Source of the DNA: a virus
Length of the DNA stretch: 28,547 nt
IMG/VR virus record: IMGVR_UViG_3300025120_006845
Coordinates: 1 to 28,547 of that record
Direction: 5' to 3' (one strand)
The position numbers were made by a program, and so were the translations under genes. The first letter of the stretch is position 1. Each line of letters starts with the position of its first letter. Under the pieces are notes generated by a model. The model saw only the letters and a list, made by a program, of their open reading frames with translations. It was not told the DNA's origin and searched no databases. This document shows, one piece after another, positions 15,039 to 22,148 of the stretch.

Positions 15039-16703
15039 ATGAATGATATACGTAACATATTAGATATACTAACAGAAGCAGAGGCTGAAGTCAAGCCTAT
15101 TTTACCCGAAGGTAACCCAAGTGCTGATGTATCAGATTTAACTAAAGCCAATACTAAGTTTGCTAATAAAGGAACTGACACGTGGAACAGTGTCATTCAA
15201 GGTTGGGACGTTTCAACACTCCCTGAGTTCATAAGAGATGAAGGTTTTACTCCCACTTATATAGATTTAAACAAAAAAGAGTCAGAAGAAGATTTAAACG
15301 AATATGATAATAGTGTTCGTTATACATCTAAGTGTCCCAAATGTTTGGGAGACGGCATGAAATTTGGGAAAGAAAGAACAAGTCCTATTAAACTATGTGA
15401 CGAATGTTTAGGTTGGGGAAAATTAGCAGATAACGGGCCATATTATGGTCCTACTGTCAACCAAGCCAAAGAAGATCAAATTGAGGAGTTGAATTCAAAA
15501 ATAAAAATGAATCGCCAAGAATTTGAGCCTGGCCAAAAAGAATTTGATTTTGAGCAAATCGATGAAGTACTAGATGCGCCTAGTAAGAAACTAGATAAAA
15601 AAGATTTATCAGATTACTTAGATAGAATTATCAATCAAAAGAAAAAGAAAACTGACAAATACAAAAAGCCGTACATACATAGATCAACTGTAAAAAGAAT
15701 GGTCAAAGGACAAGAACTATTAGCATCAGATAAACAAGTTCCTATCGTTAATCAGAACAATGAAACTTATGACTTGGAAGCATTAGCGGCAGATATCACT
15801 GTACGTCCAAATAAATTATTAAAACAAAATGCAAAAATGCAACATACTGAAGGTCCTTATAAGGGCCAAACTGAGATATATTTTGATCTCGGATTACCTG
15901 CATTAAACGGTTTAGGTTACAACGAAGAAAAGAAAGAATTTGTAGAAATCAACACATGTCCAGGTGCAGGTGAATGTAAAACATTCTGTTATGCACTTAA
16001 AGGCGGATATGTACAATGGGAAAATGTAGCAATTAGTCAAACAAGACGTTTAAACTACTTGTACAACGATCCAGTAGGCTTCTTTGAGCAATTAAACACA
16101 GAGATTGATATAGAAGCAAACAAATTATTAAAGTCAAAACAAGGTGAAACAGTTGTTATGGGTCTGCGTTGGCATGATGCTGGAGATTTCTTCTCAGAAG
16201 ATTACTTGGAAGCGGCATATAAAGTAGCAATGATGCACCCTGATGTTAGATTCTATGCTTATACTAAAATGGCTTCAGTATCAAACGATTTACAAAATAG
16301 ACCAGATAACTTTATCATTAACTTCTCAGCAGGCGCATCTAAAGGACAAGAAAGAAAAATTGACTTCGGTACAACTAAGTCTGCTATGGTTGTCAAAAAA
16401 GAAATGTTCAACGATCTTCTTAAAAAAGACGGAAACAAATTAGCCAAAGATGCTGATGGTGCATGGCAGTTCAAAGATGATCAATCATTTGAAACTTTTA
16501 AAGAAAGACTAATGCTTAAATATCCAGGAATCAAACCTGACACATTGATTACATACAAAGAATTAATGCAAAAACCATTACCTGGTGCTTTTGGTCAACG
16601 AAATATGGTTACTCCAAAATGGAATGTCATAGTAATGTCAGGGGAAGGAGATGCGGCGGCTAATAGACCAGACGTGCTAGGCTCTTACTTACTAGAACAT
16701 TAA
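15039..16703 (+). CDS. GP88-like Cys-rich protein with DnaJ-type zinc motif
   Basis: First gene of the only rightward unit; 554 residues. Residues 99-127 hold two CxxCxGxG repeats (C99/C102 and C120/C123), as in the DnaJ zinc-binding region. A Lys/Glu-rich linker follows (140-225). From about 275 to the end there is a domain resembling the phage Gene product 88 family. It includes NTCPGAGECKTFCYA with C307, C313 and C317 (C-x5-C-x3-C), GLRWHDAGDFFSEDYL near 375-390 and FYAYTKM near 405-411. The Cys triplet plus an alpha/beta barrel-like pattern hints at a metal or iron-sulfur site, perhaps related to radical-SAM-like phage families, but the activity is unknown. A GATAAATA box lies 34 bases upstream. 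The lipase gene follows after two bases. Confidence 0.75.
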   Translation: MNDIRNILDILTEAEAEVKPILPEGNPSADVSDLTKANTKFANKGTDTWNSVIQGWDVSTLPEFIRDEGFTPTYIDLNKKESEEDLNEYDNSVRYTSKCPKCLGDGMKFGKERTSPIKLCDECLGWGKLADNGPYYGPTVNQAKEDQIEELNSKIKMNRQEFEPGQKEFDFEQIDEVLDAPSKKLDKKDLSDYLDRIINQKKKKTDKYKKPYIHRSTVKRMVKGQELLASDKQVPIVNQNNETYDLEALAADITVRPNKLLKQNAKMQHTEGPYKGQTEIYFDLGLPALNGLGYNEEKKEFVEINTCPGAGECKTFCYALKGGYVQWENVAISQTRRLNYLYNDPVGFFEQLNTEIDIEANKLLKSKQGETVVMGLRWHDAGDFFSEDYLEAAYKVAMMHPDVRFYAYTKMASVSNDLQNRPDNFIINFSAGASKGQERKIDFGTTKSAMVVKKEMFNDLLKKDGNKLAKDADGAWQFKDDQSFETFKERLMLKYPGIKPDTLITYKELMQKPLPGAFGQRNMVTPKWNVIVMSGEGDAAANRPDVLGSYLLEH

Positions 16704-16705
16704 TT

Positions 16706-17761
16706 ATGAGTGGACCTATTCATTTCACTCCGGGAAATCAACAACCTAGAGTAAGCAAAGAAGAATGGATTGAACTACAACAGCAATGTTCATTGCTTAC
16801 TGATGTTTGTAGTGAAATGGCTAGACGTTGGCGACTAGCAGGAGAACCTCTCAATAAAACATACCCCAATTGGCCACAAACAGGCACCCCAGATCCATAT
16901 GGTGGTTCGTTTGAATGGACAGCAGAAAATCTATGCAAAAGTGATATCTTAACACAGAATCCATTAAAGTTTGAAGACTACATTTTTCCTAATGGTTCGG
17001 CTGAAACATTGATATGGACTTCTTATAGATATGGAGTAGGACTTGATAATGTTCATGTAGAGCCTGCAACATTTATTACTAAGGTGAGAGGAAAACCACA
17101 CAAAGCATACATTGCATTTAGGGGAACTCAGACTGATGCAAACGGCTTAATCGACTTGCAATATGCACAAGTACCTAATCCAATGGATGTACTAGGTGGT
17201 ACTGTAATGAAAGGTTTTGAAAAATACTTTGCAGGGTGCGGAATTAAAGCAGACGGTACAAGACCTGCAGATACTAGTAGTATAACAGTTCCAGGAAAAA
17301 CATTATATCAATCATTAAAAGAAATATCATACAAACATGGTGGACCTGTAAAAGAATTAATCGTAACTGGACACAGCATGGGTTCGACTACAGCACAATT
17401 AACAGGTGCATTAGCATGTAAAGAAGGTTGGTTTGAAAAGGTTATAGTATCTTGTAGTGCTAGTCCAAGATTTGGTACTGCTGGATTTAAGACTTGGTAT
17501 GATCAGTTAAGAAGTGAAAAACCTCATCACATGCTTAATGATTATACATGGAGATTTACAAACAGAAATGATTTTGTTCCTAAAGTGCCAGTAGCACCTT
17601 ATACTGAATTAGGTACTGAAGTTTGGTTTGAAGAAAAGAATGGTGCTGAACATAACCCTTGTTGCACATACTCATATGCAATTAATAATCCTGATAAAAC
17701 ACACAATCCAGATATCAATGATTGTGAATTCCCGACTCCTGCTATACCTCCTAAACCTTAG
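16706..17761 (+). CDS. Class 3 lipase (alpha/beta hydrolase)
   Basis: The 351-residue protein shows the lipase class 3 pattern: AYIAFRGTQTD near 134-144 (oxyanion region), the nucleophile elbow GHSMGST with S224, D289 in NRNDFVPKVP and a probable catalytic His at 316 (AEHNPCC). These enzymes hydrolyse ester bonds in acylglycerols or phospholipids. There is no signal peptide, so a cytoplasmic, lysis-time or virion-associated role is possible. It begins two bases after the GP88-like stop without a clear ribosome site, so translation is probably coupled. Its TAG overlaps the convergent DenV stop (TTAG), with no room for a terminator between them. Confidence 0.88.
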   Translation: MSGPIHFTPGNQQPRVSKEEWIELQQQCSLLTDVCSEMARRWRLAGEPLNKTYPNWPQTGTPDPYGGSFEWTAENLCKSDILTQNPLKFEDYIFPNGSAETLIWTSYRYGVGLDNVHVEPATFITKVRGKPHKAYIAFRGTQTDANGLIDLQYAQVPNPMDVLGGTVMKGFEKYFAGCGIKADGTRPADTSSITVPGKTLYQSLKEISYKHGGPVKELIVTGHSMGSTTAQLTGALACKEGWFEKVIVSCSASPRFGTAGFKTWYDQLRSEKPHHMLNDYTWRFTNRNDFVPKVPVAPYTELGTEVWFEEKNGAEHNPCCTYSYAINNPDKTHNPDINDCEFPTPAIPPKP

Positions 17762-18159
17762 TCTTCGTATAGATGAGGCTTTTGACTTATACGAAAGTTG
17801 ATACGTTCTAATACAATTTCATCATCTTTATTAGATGATTCCCAATCTCCGTACCATTGTTTATCGAATCCATCGAATGCTTCTATACGAGTTCTATCTG
17901 GAGAATAACCTCGTCTTTCCATTTCGTCTGCAAGTTTGTTAAATCGTTTTATGAGAAACTTTAATTTGTCATAAAAGAACGTCACGTGTCCTTTGTTTAA
18001 TGTAAAGTCTTTTGGAATACCATTATGAATGTCTTCTGCTGTTCTTGCTTCTATACTTCTACGTAGTGCCGCAGGTATCATTGTTATCTCTCTGAGTTCT
18101 GCTACTAGATGCATACGTTTAAGATTTTTTGGATCTAAATCAGAATTGATTCTAGTCAT
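17758..18159 (-). CDS. denV: Pyrimidine-dimer DNA glycosylase / AP lyase (T4 endonuclease V)
   Basis: The 133-residue protein removes UV-induced cyclobutane dimers. It begins MTRIN, exposing Thr2 as the catalytic amine after Met removal, which fixes the start. The catalytic Glu is E24 in HLVAELRE (E23 in T4). A central block GHVTFFYDKLKFLIKR is nearly the same as T4. Length matches T4 DenV (138 aa). It is translated behind AAGGTG two bases after the epimerase stop. DenV is expected in a surface-ocean phage exposed to sunlight. Its 3' end overlaps the stop of the rightward lipase by four bases. Confidence 0.95.
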   Translation of the reverse strand: MTRINSDLDPKNLKRMHLVAELREITMIPAALRRSIEARTAEDIHNGIPKDFTLNKGHVTFFYDKLKFLIKRFNKLADEMERRGYSPDRTRIEAFDGFDKQWYGDWESSNKDDEIVLERINFRISQKPHLYED

Positions 18160-18161
18160 GT

Positions 18162-18710
18162 TTACACCTTAAGAATACTATTTGATGGCGCTTCTATTAC
18201 TAATGCAAATGCTTCTACGATTTCTTTGTCTGTTGCTTTATCTGTGATTCTCATAATTGAAAAATGCTTTGGATTGTGCATCATGCAATATTCGATCACA
18301 CAGTCTTCTGCCGCTCGTTTAGAGACACTATAAGGTGCCTCGCAATGTTCTGCACTATCTACTGATGCAAGTATAAAGTTTTTTGTTTTTATTTTAGATA
18401 AGCAATTCATTGTGCCGTTAATATTAGTGATATAATATTGTATTGGCATTTGTGTACTTTCTTCAACATCAACTTTAGCCGCTAAATGTACTACTGCATC
18501 ATACTCTTCATCAAAGTCTTTAGGTAAAGGTTGATTAATATCAAATGGTAGATATTGATATAGATGATCTAAATTAGACTCGTTAGGGTTAGTATGATGA
18601 TCAGGGAATTTAGTATCTAACACCCATACATCATGTTCTTTATCTTGTAGGTGTTTAGTTAAGAGAGTTCCTAGATAACCAGAACCTCCTGTAATTAATA
18701 CTTTGCTCAT
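18162..18710 (-). CDS. Short NAD-dependent epimerase/dehydratase (extended SDR)
   Basis: This protein of 182 residues has the Rossmann dinucleotide motif GGSGYLG at 8-14, an acidic D32 after beta-2 (VLDTKF), VVHLAAKVDV near 73-82 and the catalytic YxxxK pair (Y127, K131) in APYSVSKRAAE. Family members such as UDP-glucose 4-epimerase have about 310-340 residues; here most of the C-terminal substrate domain is missing. It may be a reduced phage form or bind nucleotide sugar differently. It overlaps the upstream membrane-protein gene by ATGA and precedes denV. A role in sugar-nucleotide metabolism for glycan or DNA modification is inference. Confidence 0.85.
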   Translation of the reverse strand: MSKVLITGGSGYLGTLLTKHLQDKEHDVWVLDTKFPDHHTNPNESNLDHLYQYLPFDINQPLPKDFDEEYDAVVHLAAKVDVEESTQMPIQYYITNINGTMNCLSKIKTKNFILASVDSAEHCEAPYSVSKRAAEDCVIEYCMMHNPKHFSIMRITDKATDKEIVEAFALVIEAPSNSILKV

Positions 18711-18934
18711 AGTTTAATTGCTAATATTGTCAGTATTGCTATTAACAGTACATTAGTAGTAAAGATACCTATAGCCAATATTGTATGATACCATATCCAT
18801 CTTGTCTTGTATGCGTTTTCAATTGTTAGTTCTTCAGGATCTACGTCATCCTTCATCATGTCAATAACGACTGTTTCTTTTTTAATCTCAATTGGTTCTG
18901 GTTTTTTCCAAAACGGTGTGTCATACCACGCCAT
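18707..18934 (-). CDS. Small membrane protein, 75 aa
   Basis: The start is ATG 18934, preceded by AGAGGTACATTG; a TTG in frame one codon earlier is less likely. The protein has a polar N-terminal half with KKPEPIEIKKETVVID and one C-terminal membrane helix (AIGIFTTNVLLIAILTILAI). It is the first gene behind the early promoter at 18966-18994. A tail-anchored host-membrane protein is likely; function unknown. Confidence 0.65.
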   Translation of the reverse strand: MAWYDTPFWKKPEPIEIKKETVVIDMMKDDVDPEELTIENAYKTRWIWYHTILAIGIFTTNVLLIAILTILAIKL

Positions 18935-18965
18935 CAATGTACCTCTTTCCTAGTTATTAATTAGC

Positions 18966-18994
18966 ATTATATATGGAAAAGGACTTGAAGTCAA
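18966..18994 (-). promoter_or_regulatory. Sigma70-type promoter of the 75-aa membrane protein, epimerase and denV
   Basis: TTGACT (18989-18994), 17-base spacer and TATAAT (18966-18971). The -35 lies inside a perfect inverted repeat. Confidence 0.82.
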
Positions 18995-19001
18995 GTCCTT
19001 T
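18978..19001 (-). terminator. 11-bp inverted repeat ending the iscU operon
   Basis: AAAGGACTTGA and TCAAGTCCTTT arms with a 2-base centre (an effective loop of four or more), followed by TTTTCC on the minus strand. It overlaps the next promoter's -35 box. Confidence 0.6.
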
Positions 19002-19021
19002 AGTTACCAAATACTTTAAAC

Positions 19022-19243
19022 TTAGACGATTGATTCTTTGTCTTTTGTAGTCCAAACTAGTTTTACGCCTCTGCGTTCTAACTCTTTTATAGCCTTTGAT
19101 CTACGTTTTTTATTTGGGTTATCTTTGTTTATTTCTTCAAATAATTCTTCTTTAGAAATATTTTTAATATAGTAATGAGTTGTAGTTACTATTTTAGTAC
19201 CTCTTTGAAGTACGCTTTGTGATGGTTTGAATTTAGTTGGCAT
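19022..19243 (-). CDS. Conserved phage-type hypothetical protein, 73 aa
   Basis: A basic 73-residue protein with FKPSQSVLQRGTKIVTTTHYY, then an ELFEEINKDNPNKKRRSKA helical part and a final IKELERRGVKLVW. The pattern looks like a small protein common in T4-like marine phages, but no function is known to me. A hairpin lies just past the stop at 18978-19001, so it likely ends the iscU operon. Confidence 0.65.
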   Translation of the reverse strand: MPTKFKPSQSVLQRGTKIVTTTHYYIKNISKEELFEEINKDNPNKKRRSKAIKELERRGVKLVWTTKDKESIV

Positions 19244-19244
19244 A

Positions 19245-19415
19245 TTACTTCCCCTGACCTCTATATAGAGACATAGAACGTTTCTTGCCTTTATTCATTG
19301 TAGACATGCCGATTTTTACTCTGCGTCCTCTACCACCAACACCTGTTGACGAACATTTTTTACCTGAACCGTTAATTAACGATTTGTTTACTTTTCTTCT
19401 ACTTGCTTTTGCCAT
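19245..19415 (-). CDS. Very basic small protein, 56 aa
   Basis: A 56-residue frame lies exactly between the iscU gene and the 73-aa gene. It starts at ATG 19415 after AAAGGAATA and stops one base before the next start. Lys, Arg, Ser and Gly make up most of it (SRRKVNKS, GGRGRRVKIG, NKGKKRS, YRGQGK), as in nucleic-acid-binding tails. One Cys at residue 21. It may bind DNA or RNA; no family assigned. Confidence 0.6.
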   Translation of the reverse strand: MAKASRRKVNKSLINGSGKKCSSTGVGGRGRRVKIGMSTMNKGKKRSMSLYRGQGK

Positions 19416-19435
19416 TATTCCTTTTAGTTAATATA

Positions 19436-19921
19436 TTAAATTTCGACTGTAGTAGTCGGCTCCTCTATTTGAAGTAGTCCTTGACTGTTATGTCCAATCA
19501 TACTATCACTACTTCCAATAAATTCTTCTCGTTTGCCGTCCCAATTCTTGAGGGCATCTTTAATACTTGCTTCTGCTAACACACTACAATGTAACTTAAT
19601 AGGGGGTAATTCTAATGCTGTTGCTATGTCTCTGTCTTTGATCAGTTGTGCTTCTTCTACAGTCTTGCCCATTAGCATTTCAACAAACATCGTTGAACTT
19701 GCTATTGCACTACCACAACCATAAGTTTTGAATTTGACATCAACGATCTTTTCGTTTTTGTCTAGTTTGAGTTGCAGTTTCATTACGTCACCACATGCTG
19801 GTGCACCTGTCATGCCAGTTGCTACGTCTGCATCATTTGGATCGAATCTTCCTACTGCGTGTTTTTCGGGATTTTTTAAAACGTCCTCGAATCGTTGTAC
19901 TACTTTGTCTGAATATGCCAT
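19436..19921 (-). CDS. iscU: IscU, iron-sulfur cluster assembly scaffold
   Basis: The protein builds [2Fe-2S] clusters and hands them to apo-proteins. All scaffold ligands are present: C43 in GAPACGDVMK (with D45), C69 in KTYGCGSAIAS and C112 in KLHCSVLAEASIK. LPPIK at 105-109 corresponds to the LPPVK segment recognised by the chaperone HscA. The core is very like proteobacterial IscU (128 aa in E. coli), but there is an insert after residue 10 (DVLKNPEKHAV) and a C-terminal extension of about 25 residues. No iscS, hscA, hscB or fdx lies nearby, so host partners would be needed. A late-type box lies upstream at 20146-20153. Confidence 0.95.
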   Translation of the reverse strand: MAYSDKVVQRFEDVLKNPEKHAVGRFDPNDADVATGMTGAPACGDVMKLQLKLDKNEKIVDVKFKTYGCGSAIASSTMFVEMLMGKTVEEAQLIKDRDIATALELPPIKLHCSVLAEASIKDALKNWDGKREEFIGSSDSMIGHNSQGLLQIEEPTTTVEI

Positions 19922-19926
19922 GTTAC

Positions 19927-20121
19927 TTAATAATGTTTGCGAATTGTTTCTATCTTCTCCTCTGCGTCTGCTATTGCTTGAATCTGAAGTTCTACTGCTT
20001 GTACGACATCTGGATGCTCACCGATACCTGCAGGATTTTCAATATAGACTTGAATGTTGGCTTTTGCCATTGCGATTTCGCCTTCAAGTTTTTTAATTAA
20101 TGCTTCTAATAGATAATTCAT
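19927..20121 (-). CDS. Small helical protein, 64 aa
   Basis: This 64-residue protein is predicted to be almost wholly helical (LLEALIKKLEGEIAMAKANI, then DVVQAVELQIQAIADAEEKI). A two-helix hairpin or coiled coil is likely. The start overlaps a tiny upstream frame as ATGA, and a GATAAATA box lies at 20146-20153. It is first in the operon with iscU (5-base gap), so it could be a partner of the scaffold, but this is only positional inference. Confidence 0.6.
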   Translation of the reverse strand: MNYLLEALIKKLEGEIAMAKANIQVYIENPAGIGEHPDVVQAVELQIQAIADAEEKIETIRKHY

Positions 20122-20192
20122 AGTGTTTTAATTTCCTTTCTACAGTATTTATCACGTAGGTCGTTGAGTTGTATATAATTAATGATTCTCAT
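20118..20192 (-). CDS. Candidate tiny protein, 24 aa
   Basis: This 24-codon frame begins with an ATG overlapping the queE stop (ATGA) and ends with a TGA overlapping the next start (ATGA). The product MRIINYIQLNDLRDKYCRKE (then IKTL) is basic and polar. Exact double overlap is the only support; the GATAAATA promoter box lies within it. It could be a leader peptide that carries ribosomes between genes, or chance. Confidence 0.3.
   Translation of the reverse strand: MRIINYIQLNDLRDKYCRKEIKTL
20146..20153 (-). promoter_or_regulatory. Late-type GATAAATA box upstream of the iscU operon
   Basis: GATAAATA 25 bases before the 64-aa gene that precedes iscU; no early promoter is seen here. Confidence 0.55.
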
Positions 20193-21076
20193 TTACCTAT
20201 TGCATTACCATAGATATGTACGTGTACTCTGCTTGTGTAATAGTACCCTCGTCTAATGGCTTCATCTGCAATTGTTGCTTCAGTTTGCACTAGACCTTCA
20301 TATGTTCCACCTACTCCCATAATCCATACGGGATAGTTACACCCTGCTTCTCTAAACAGTTTAGTGTTTTCTTCTACTTCACGCCAACTCTCATCTGTAC
20401 CATTGACTACATACTTTAGTTGACCTACTGGACTCACTTCAGCATATCTGCCTATTACTTCAGGCTTGATTGCTTTCTTAGATTGCTCACCAGCAGTTGC
20501 CCACAGTTTAGGACTTAGTGACCAGTACCATTCTTTGTTTTCTTTGCTAGTGTATTCTTTTTCTATCCATTCAGCAAATTCATCTGTGATAGGTCTAGTA
20601 CCATTTGTTTCTACAGTAACATACTGAGGTTTATTGTGTCTTCGTTTAAATTCTTCTATGACTTCGATCATGCCAGGCTGTGTGCCTTTGATCATCGGCT
20701 CGCCACCAGTAAACACCATGTGTGATGCTTGTCCTGTTGCTGGATGTATGAACTTACCATGAGGGAGAAGTGCTGTCAGTTCGTCTACTGCTTCTGTTAC
20801 AGTCTTATCTGTGATAAGATGCTTGTACTTCTTACTCCATGTATAACTACTATCACAGCCTTTGTCGAATACAGGGAGATCAAACACACTATCTATGTTT
20901 GTGATATCGATAGTTTCATAAGGGAGTTCATATGTATCAGGATTAGTCGGATCTTTCTGACCAAAGCCGTTACACTGTAGATTACATAAAAAGAAACGCA
21001 TCCACAATGAAGGAATGCCTACGTATTGACCTTCACCTTGTGCTGAAAAAAATGTTTCACTATACTTTAGTGTCAT
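20189..21076 (-). CDS. queE: QueE, 7-carboxy-7-deazaguanine synthase (radical SAM, phage type)
   Basis: This radical SAM enzyme converts 6-carboxytetrahydropterin to 7-carboxy-7-deazaguanine. Visible are the QueE N-terminus (YSETFFSAQGEGQYVG, IPSLWMRFF), Cys31 and Cys35 in LCNLQC, a third Cys74 in KGCDSSYTW, FTGGEPMI near 123-130 and VETNG near 157-161 for SAM binding. The Cys spacing C-x3-C-x38-C is far wider than the usual cluster motif, and the protein is longer (295 aa) than many QueE proteins. It acts after FolE and QueD, both in this window, while QueC is not seen. A ribosome site GAGGACGTAG precedes the start. Confidence 0.92.
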   Translation of the reverse strand: MTLKYSETFFSAQGEGQYVGIPSLWMRFFLCNLQCNGFGQKDPTNPDTYELPYETIDITNIDSVFDLPVFDKGCDSSYTWSKKYKHLITDKTVTEAVDELTALLPHGKFIHPATGQASHMVFTGGEPMIKGTQPGMIEVIEEFKRRHNKPQYVTVETNGTRPITDEFAEWIEKEYTSKENKEWYWSLSPKLWATAGEQSKKAIKPEVIGRYAEVSPVGQLKYVVNGTDESWREVEENTKLFREAGCNYPVWIMGVGGTYEGLVQTEATIADEAIRRGYYYTSRVHVHIYGNAIGK

Positions 21077-21230
21077 CTACGTCCTCAATAGGGTTATCAT
21101 AATAGTCATGTGTTCCTGCTCTGTATCTTGCTTTCTTTTCTGATACCATTACTGAACTTTCCAATGCTACATAGCCTGCAAATAGTAATATTACGAAGGC
21201 AATAATACTGTTCAATATTTCGTAAATCAT
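21060..21230 (-). CDS. Small membrane protein, 56 aa
   Basis: Frame of 56 residues with an N-terminal membrane helix (SIIAFVILLFAGYVAL) and a polar acidic tail. ATG 21230 lies at the predicted transcription start of the promoter at 21237-21265 and an ATG at 21236 overlaps the -10 box, so translation may be leaderless. It overlaps queE by 17 bases. The frame is clean and the helix convincing, but the start is uncertain. Confidence 0.5.
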   Translation of the reverse strand: MIYEILNSIIAFVILLFAGYVALESSVMVSEKKARYRAGTHDYYDNPIEDVDDTKV

Positions 21231-21236
21231 GTCCAT

Positions 21237-21265
21237 ATTATATCACCTATTGACGGTAAAGTCAA
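21237..21265 (-). promoter_or_regulatory. Sigma70-type promoter of queE
   Basis: TTGACT (21260-21265), 17-base spacer and TATAAT (21237-21242), just after the phosphoribosyltransferase stop. It reads into the 56-aa gene and queE. Confidence 0.82.
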
Positions 21266-21267
21266 CA

Positions 21268-21822
21268 CTAATCTAACCACCAACTTTCCCAGGGGAAATC
21301 TAACCAGATATCTGGAGTTTCTAGTTTGTTAATTGTTTCGTATGTATAATCTACATCCTTAAACGAACTAGATTCATTATCAACAATAGTAGAAAACTTA
21401 ACTGTTTCATGCCATACAGTTTCCCAAGACTGCTCATTTGGAAAGCAACCTGCTTCCCAATCTTTTTTGAGCCAATTGAGAGTTGCACCTGAATCGTTAA
21501 TATCTTCAACGATAAGAATTTTCTTACGTTTTGATACGTCCCAACGGCTTTTTGTTATTTCCATCTCTTCTGTAGATAATGCACCAAATGCATCAACTGA
21601 CATCCAACAATTACTTTCTGGACCTTGTTGAACATTATCACGTAATGATATGTCTAAAGAATACATTGGAACTTTTAGATAGTGAGAGATCATTACTGCT
21701 GGTAACAATCCACCTCTTGTTATTCCTACTACATAATCAGGTCTAAAGTTGTCTAAGTGCATCTGTCTTAGAATCTCTTGTACTGCGTTTTTTACTTCGC
21801 CGATACTAATTCGTTTGTTCAT
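21268..21822 (-). CDS. Phosphoribosyltransferase (xanthine/guanine type)
   Basis: The 184-residue protein has the type I PRPP loop ILIVEDINDSGATL at 102-115, with VVGITRGGLLPAVMIS near 31-45. A C-terminal IWLDFPWESWW tail resembles the TWIEQPWD end of bacterial Gpt. Such enzymes join a purine base to PRPP to give a nucleotide, so guanine or xanthine is the likely substrate. The gene has a good AAGGAAG ribosome site and lies upstream of the queE promoter. In context it could recycle the guanine released when a transglycosylase inserts a 7-deazaguanine base, which is inference. Confidence 0.85.
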   Translation of the reverse strand: MNKRISIGEVKNAVQEILRQMHLDNFRPDYVVGITRGGLLPAVMISHYLKVPMYSLDISLRDNVQQGPESNCWMSVDAFGALSTEEMEITKSRWDVSKRKKILIVEDINDSGATLNWLKKDWEAGCFPNEQSWETVWHETVKFSTIVDNESSSFKDVDYTYETINKLETPDIWLDFPWESWWLD

Positions 21823-21979
21823 TTGCTTCCTTTATAACACCGTTAGTCCAATTCTCAGCACAGTCCTCTGCATAATGCTTTGACTTGCCAGGTAGATACC
21901 TTTCTTCTTTCAGTACCCCGTCTTCCCACATTTCTACTAGATAGACGTTTGCTATTTTTACTTTTGATTCTCTATTCAT
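21806..21979 (-). CDS. Small hypothetical protein, 57 aa
   Basis: A 57-residue frame that starts directly after the TAA of the upstream 52-aa gene and overlaps the phosphoribosyltransferase start by 17 bases. It has a beta-hairpin-like start (VKIANVYLVEMWEDGVLKEE) and an acidic helical end. Composition is phage-like, with no family recognised. Confidence 0.55.
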   Translation of the reverse strand: MNRESKVKIANVYLVEMWEDGVLKEERYLPGKSKHYAEDCAENWTNGVIKEANEQTN

Positions 21980-22138
21980 TTAAAATAACCACTGTAATAT
22001 TAATACAATCGCAATCCCTTTGCTAAAAGCAATCCATTGCATATGATAACTAGAAAGATTGAACTTCCATTGAATCTCATCTGTCATGTCTTCATGCCAC
22101 GCAAAAAAACGTGTTCCCCATTCTTTTAGTTTTTGCAT
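21980..22138 (-). CDS. Small membrane-associated protein, 52 aa
   Basis: The frame starts at ATG 22138 behind AAGGAGAAAATT and stops immediately before the next start codon. It has a charged, Trp-rich amphipathic N-terminus (WGTRFFAWHEDMTDEIQWKF) and a C-terminal membrane helix (WIAFSKGIAIVLILQWLF). Strong ribosome site and tight packing support it. The function is unknown. Confidence 0.6.
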   Translation of the reverse strand: MQKLKEWGTRFFAWHEDMTDEIQWKFNLSSYHMQWIAFSKGIAIVLILQWLF

Positions 22139-22148
22139 AATTTTCTCC

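Noticed and set aside
19728-20100. Two plus-strand open frames
   Set aside because: Both are shadows of iscU and the 64-aa gene and look like antisense composition (Leu/Cys/Ser-rich).
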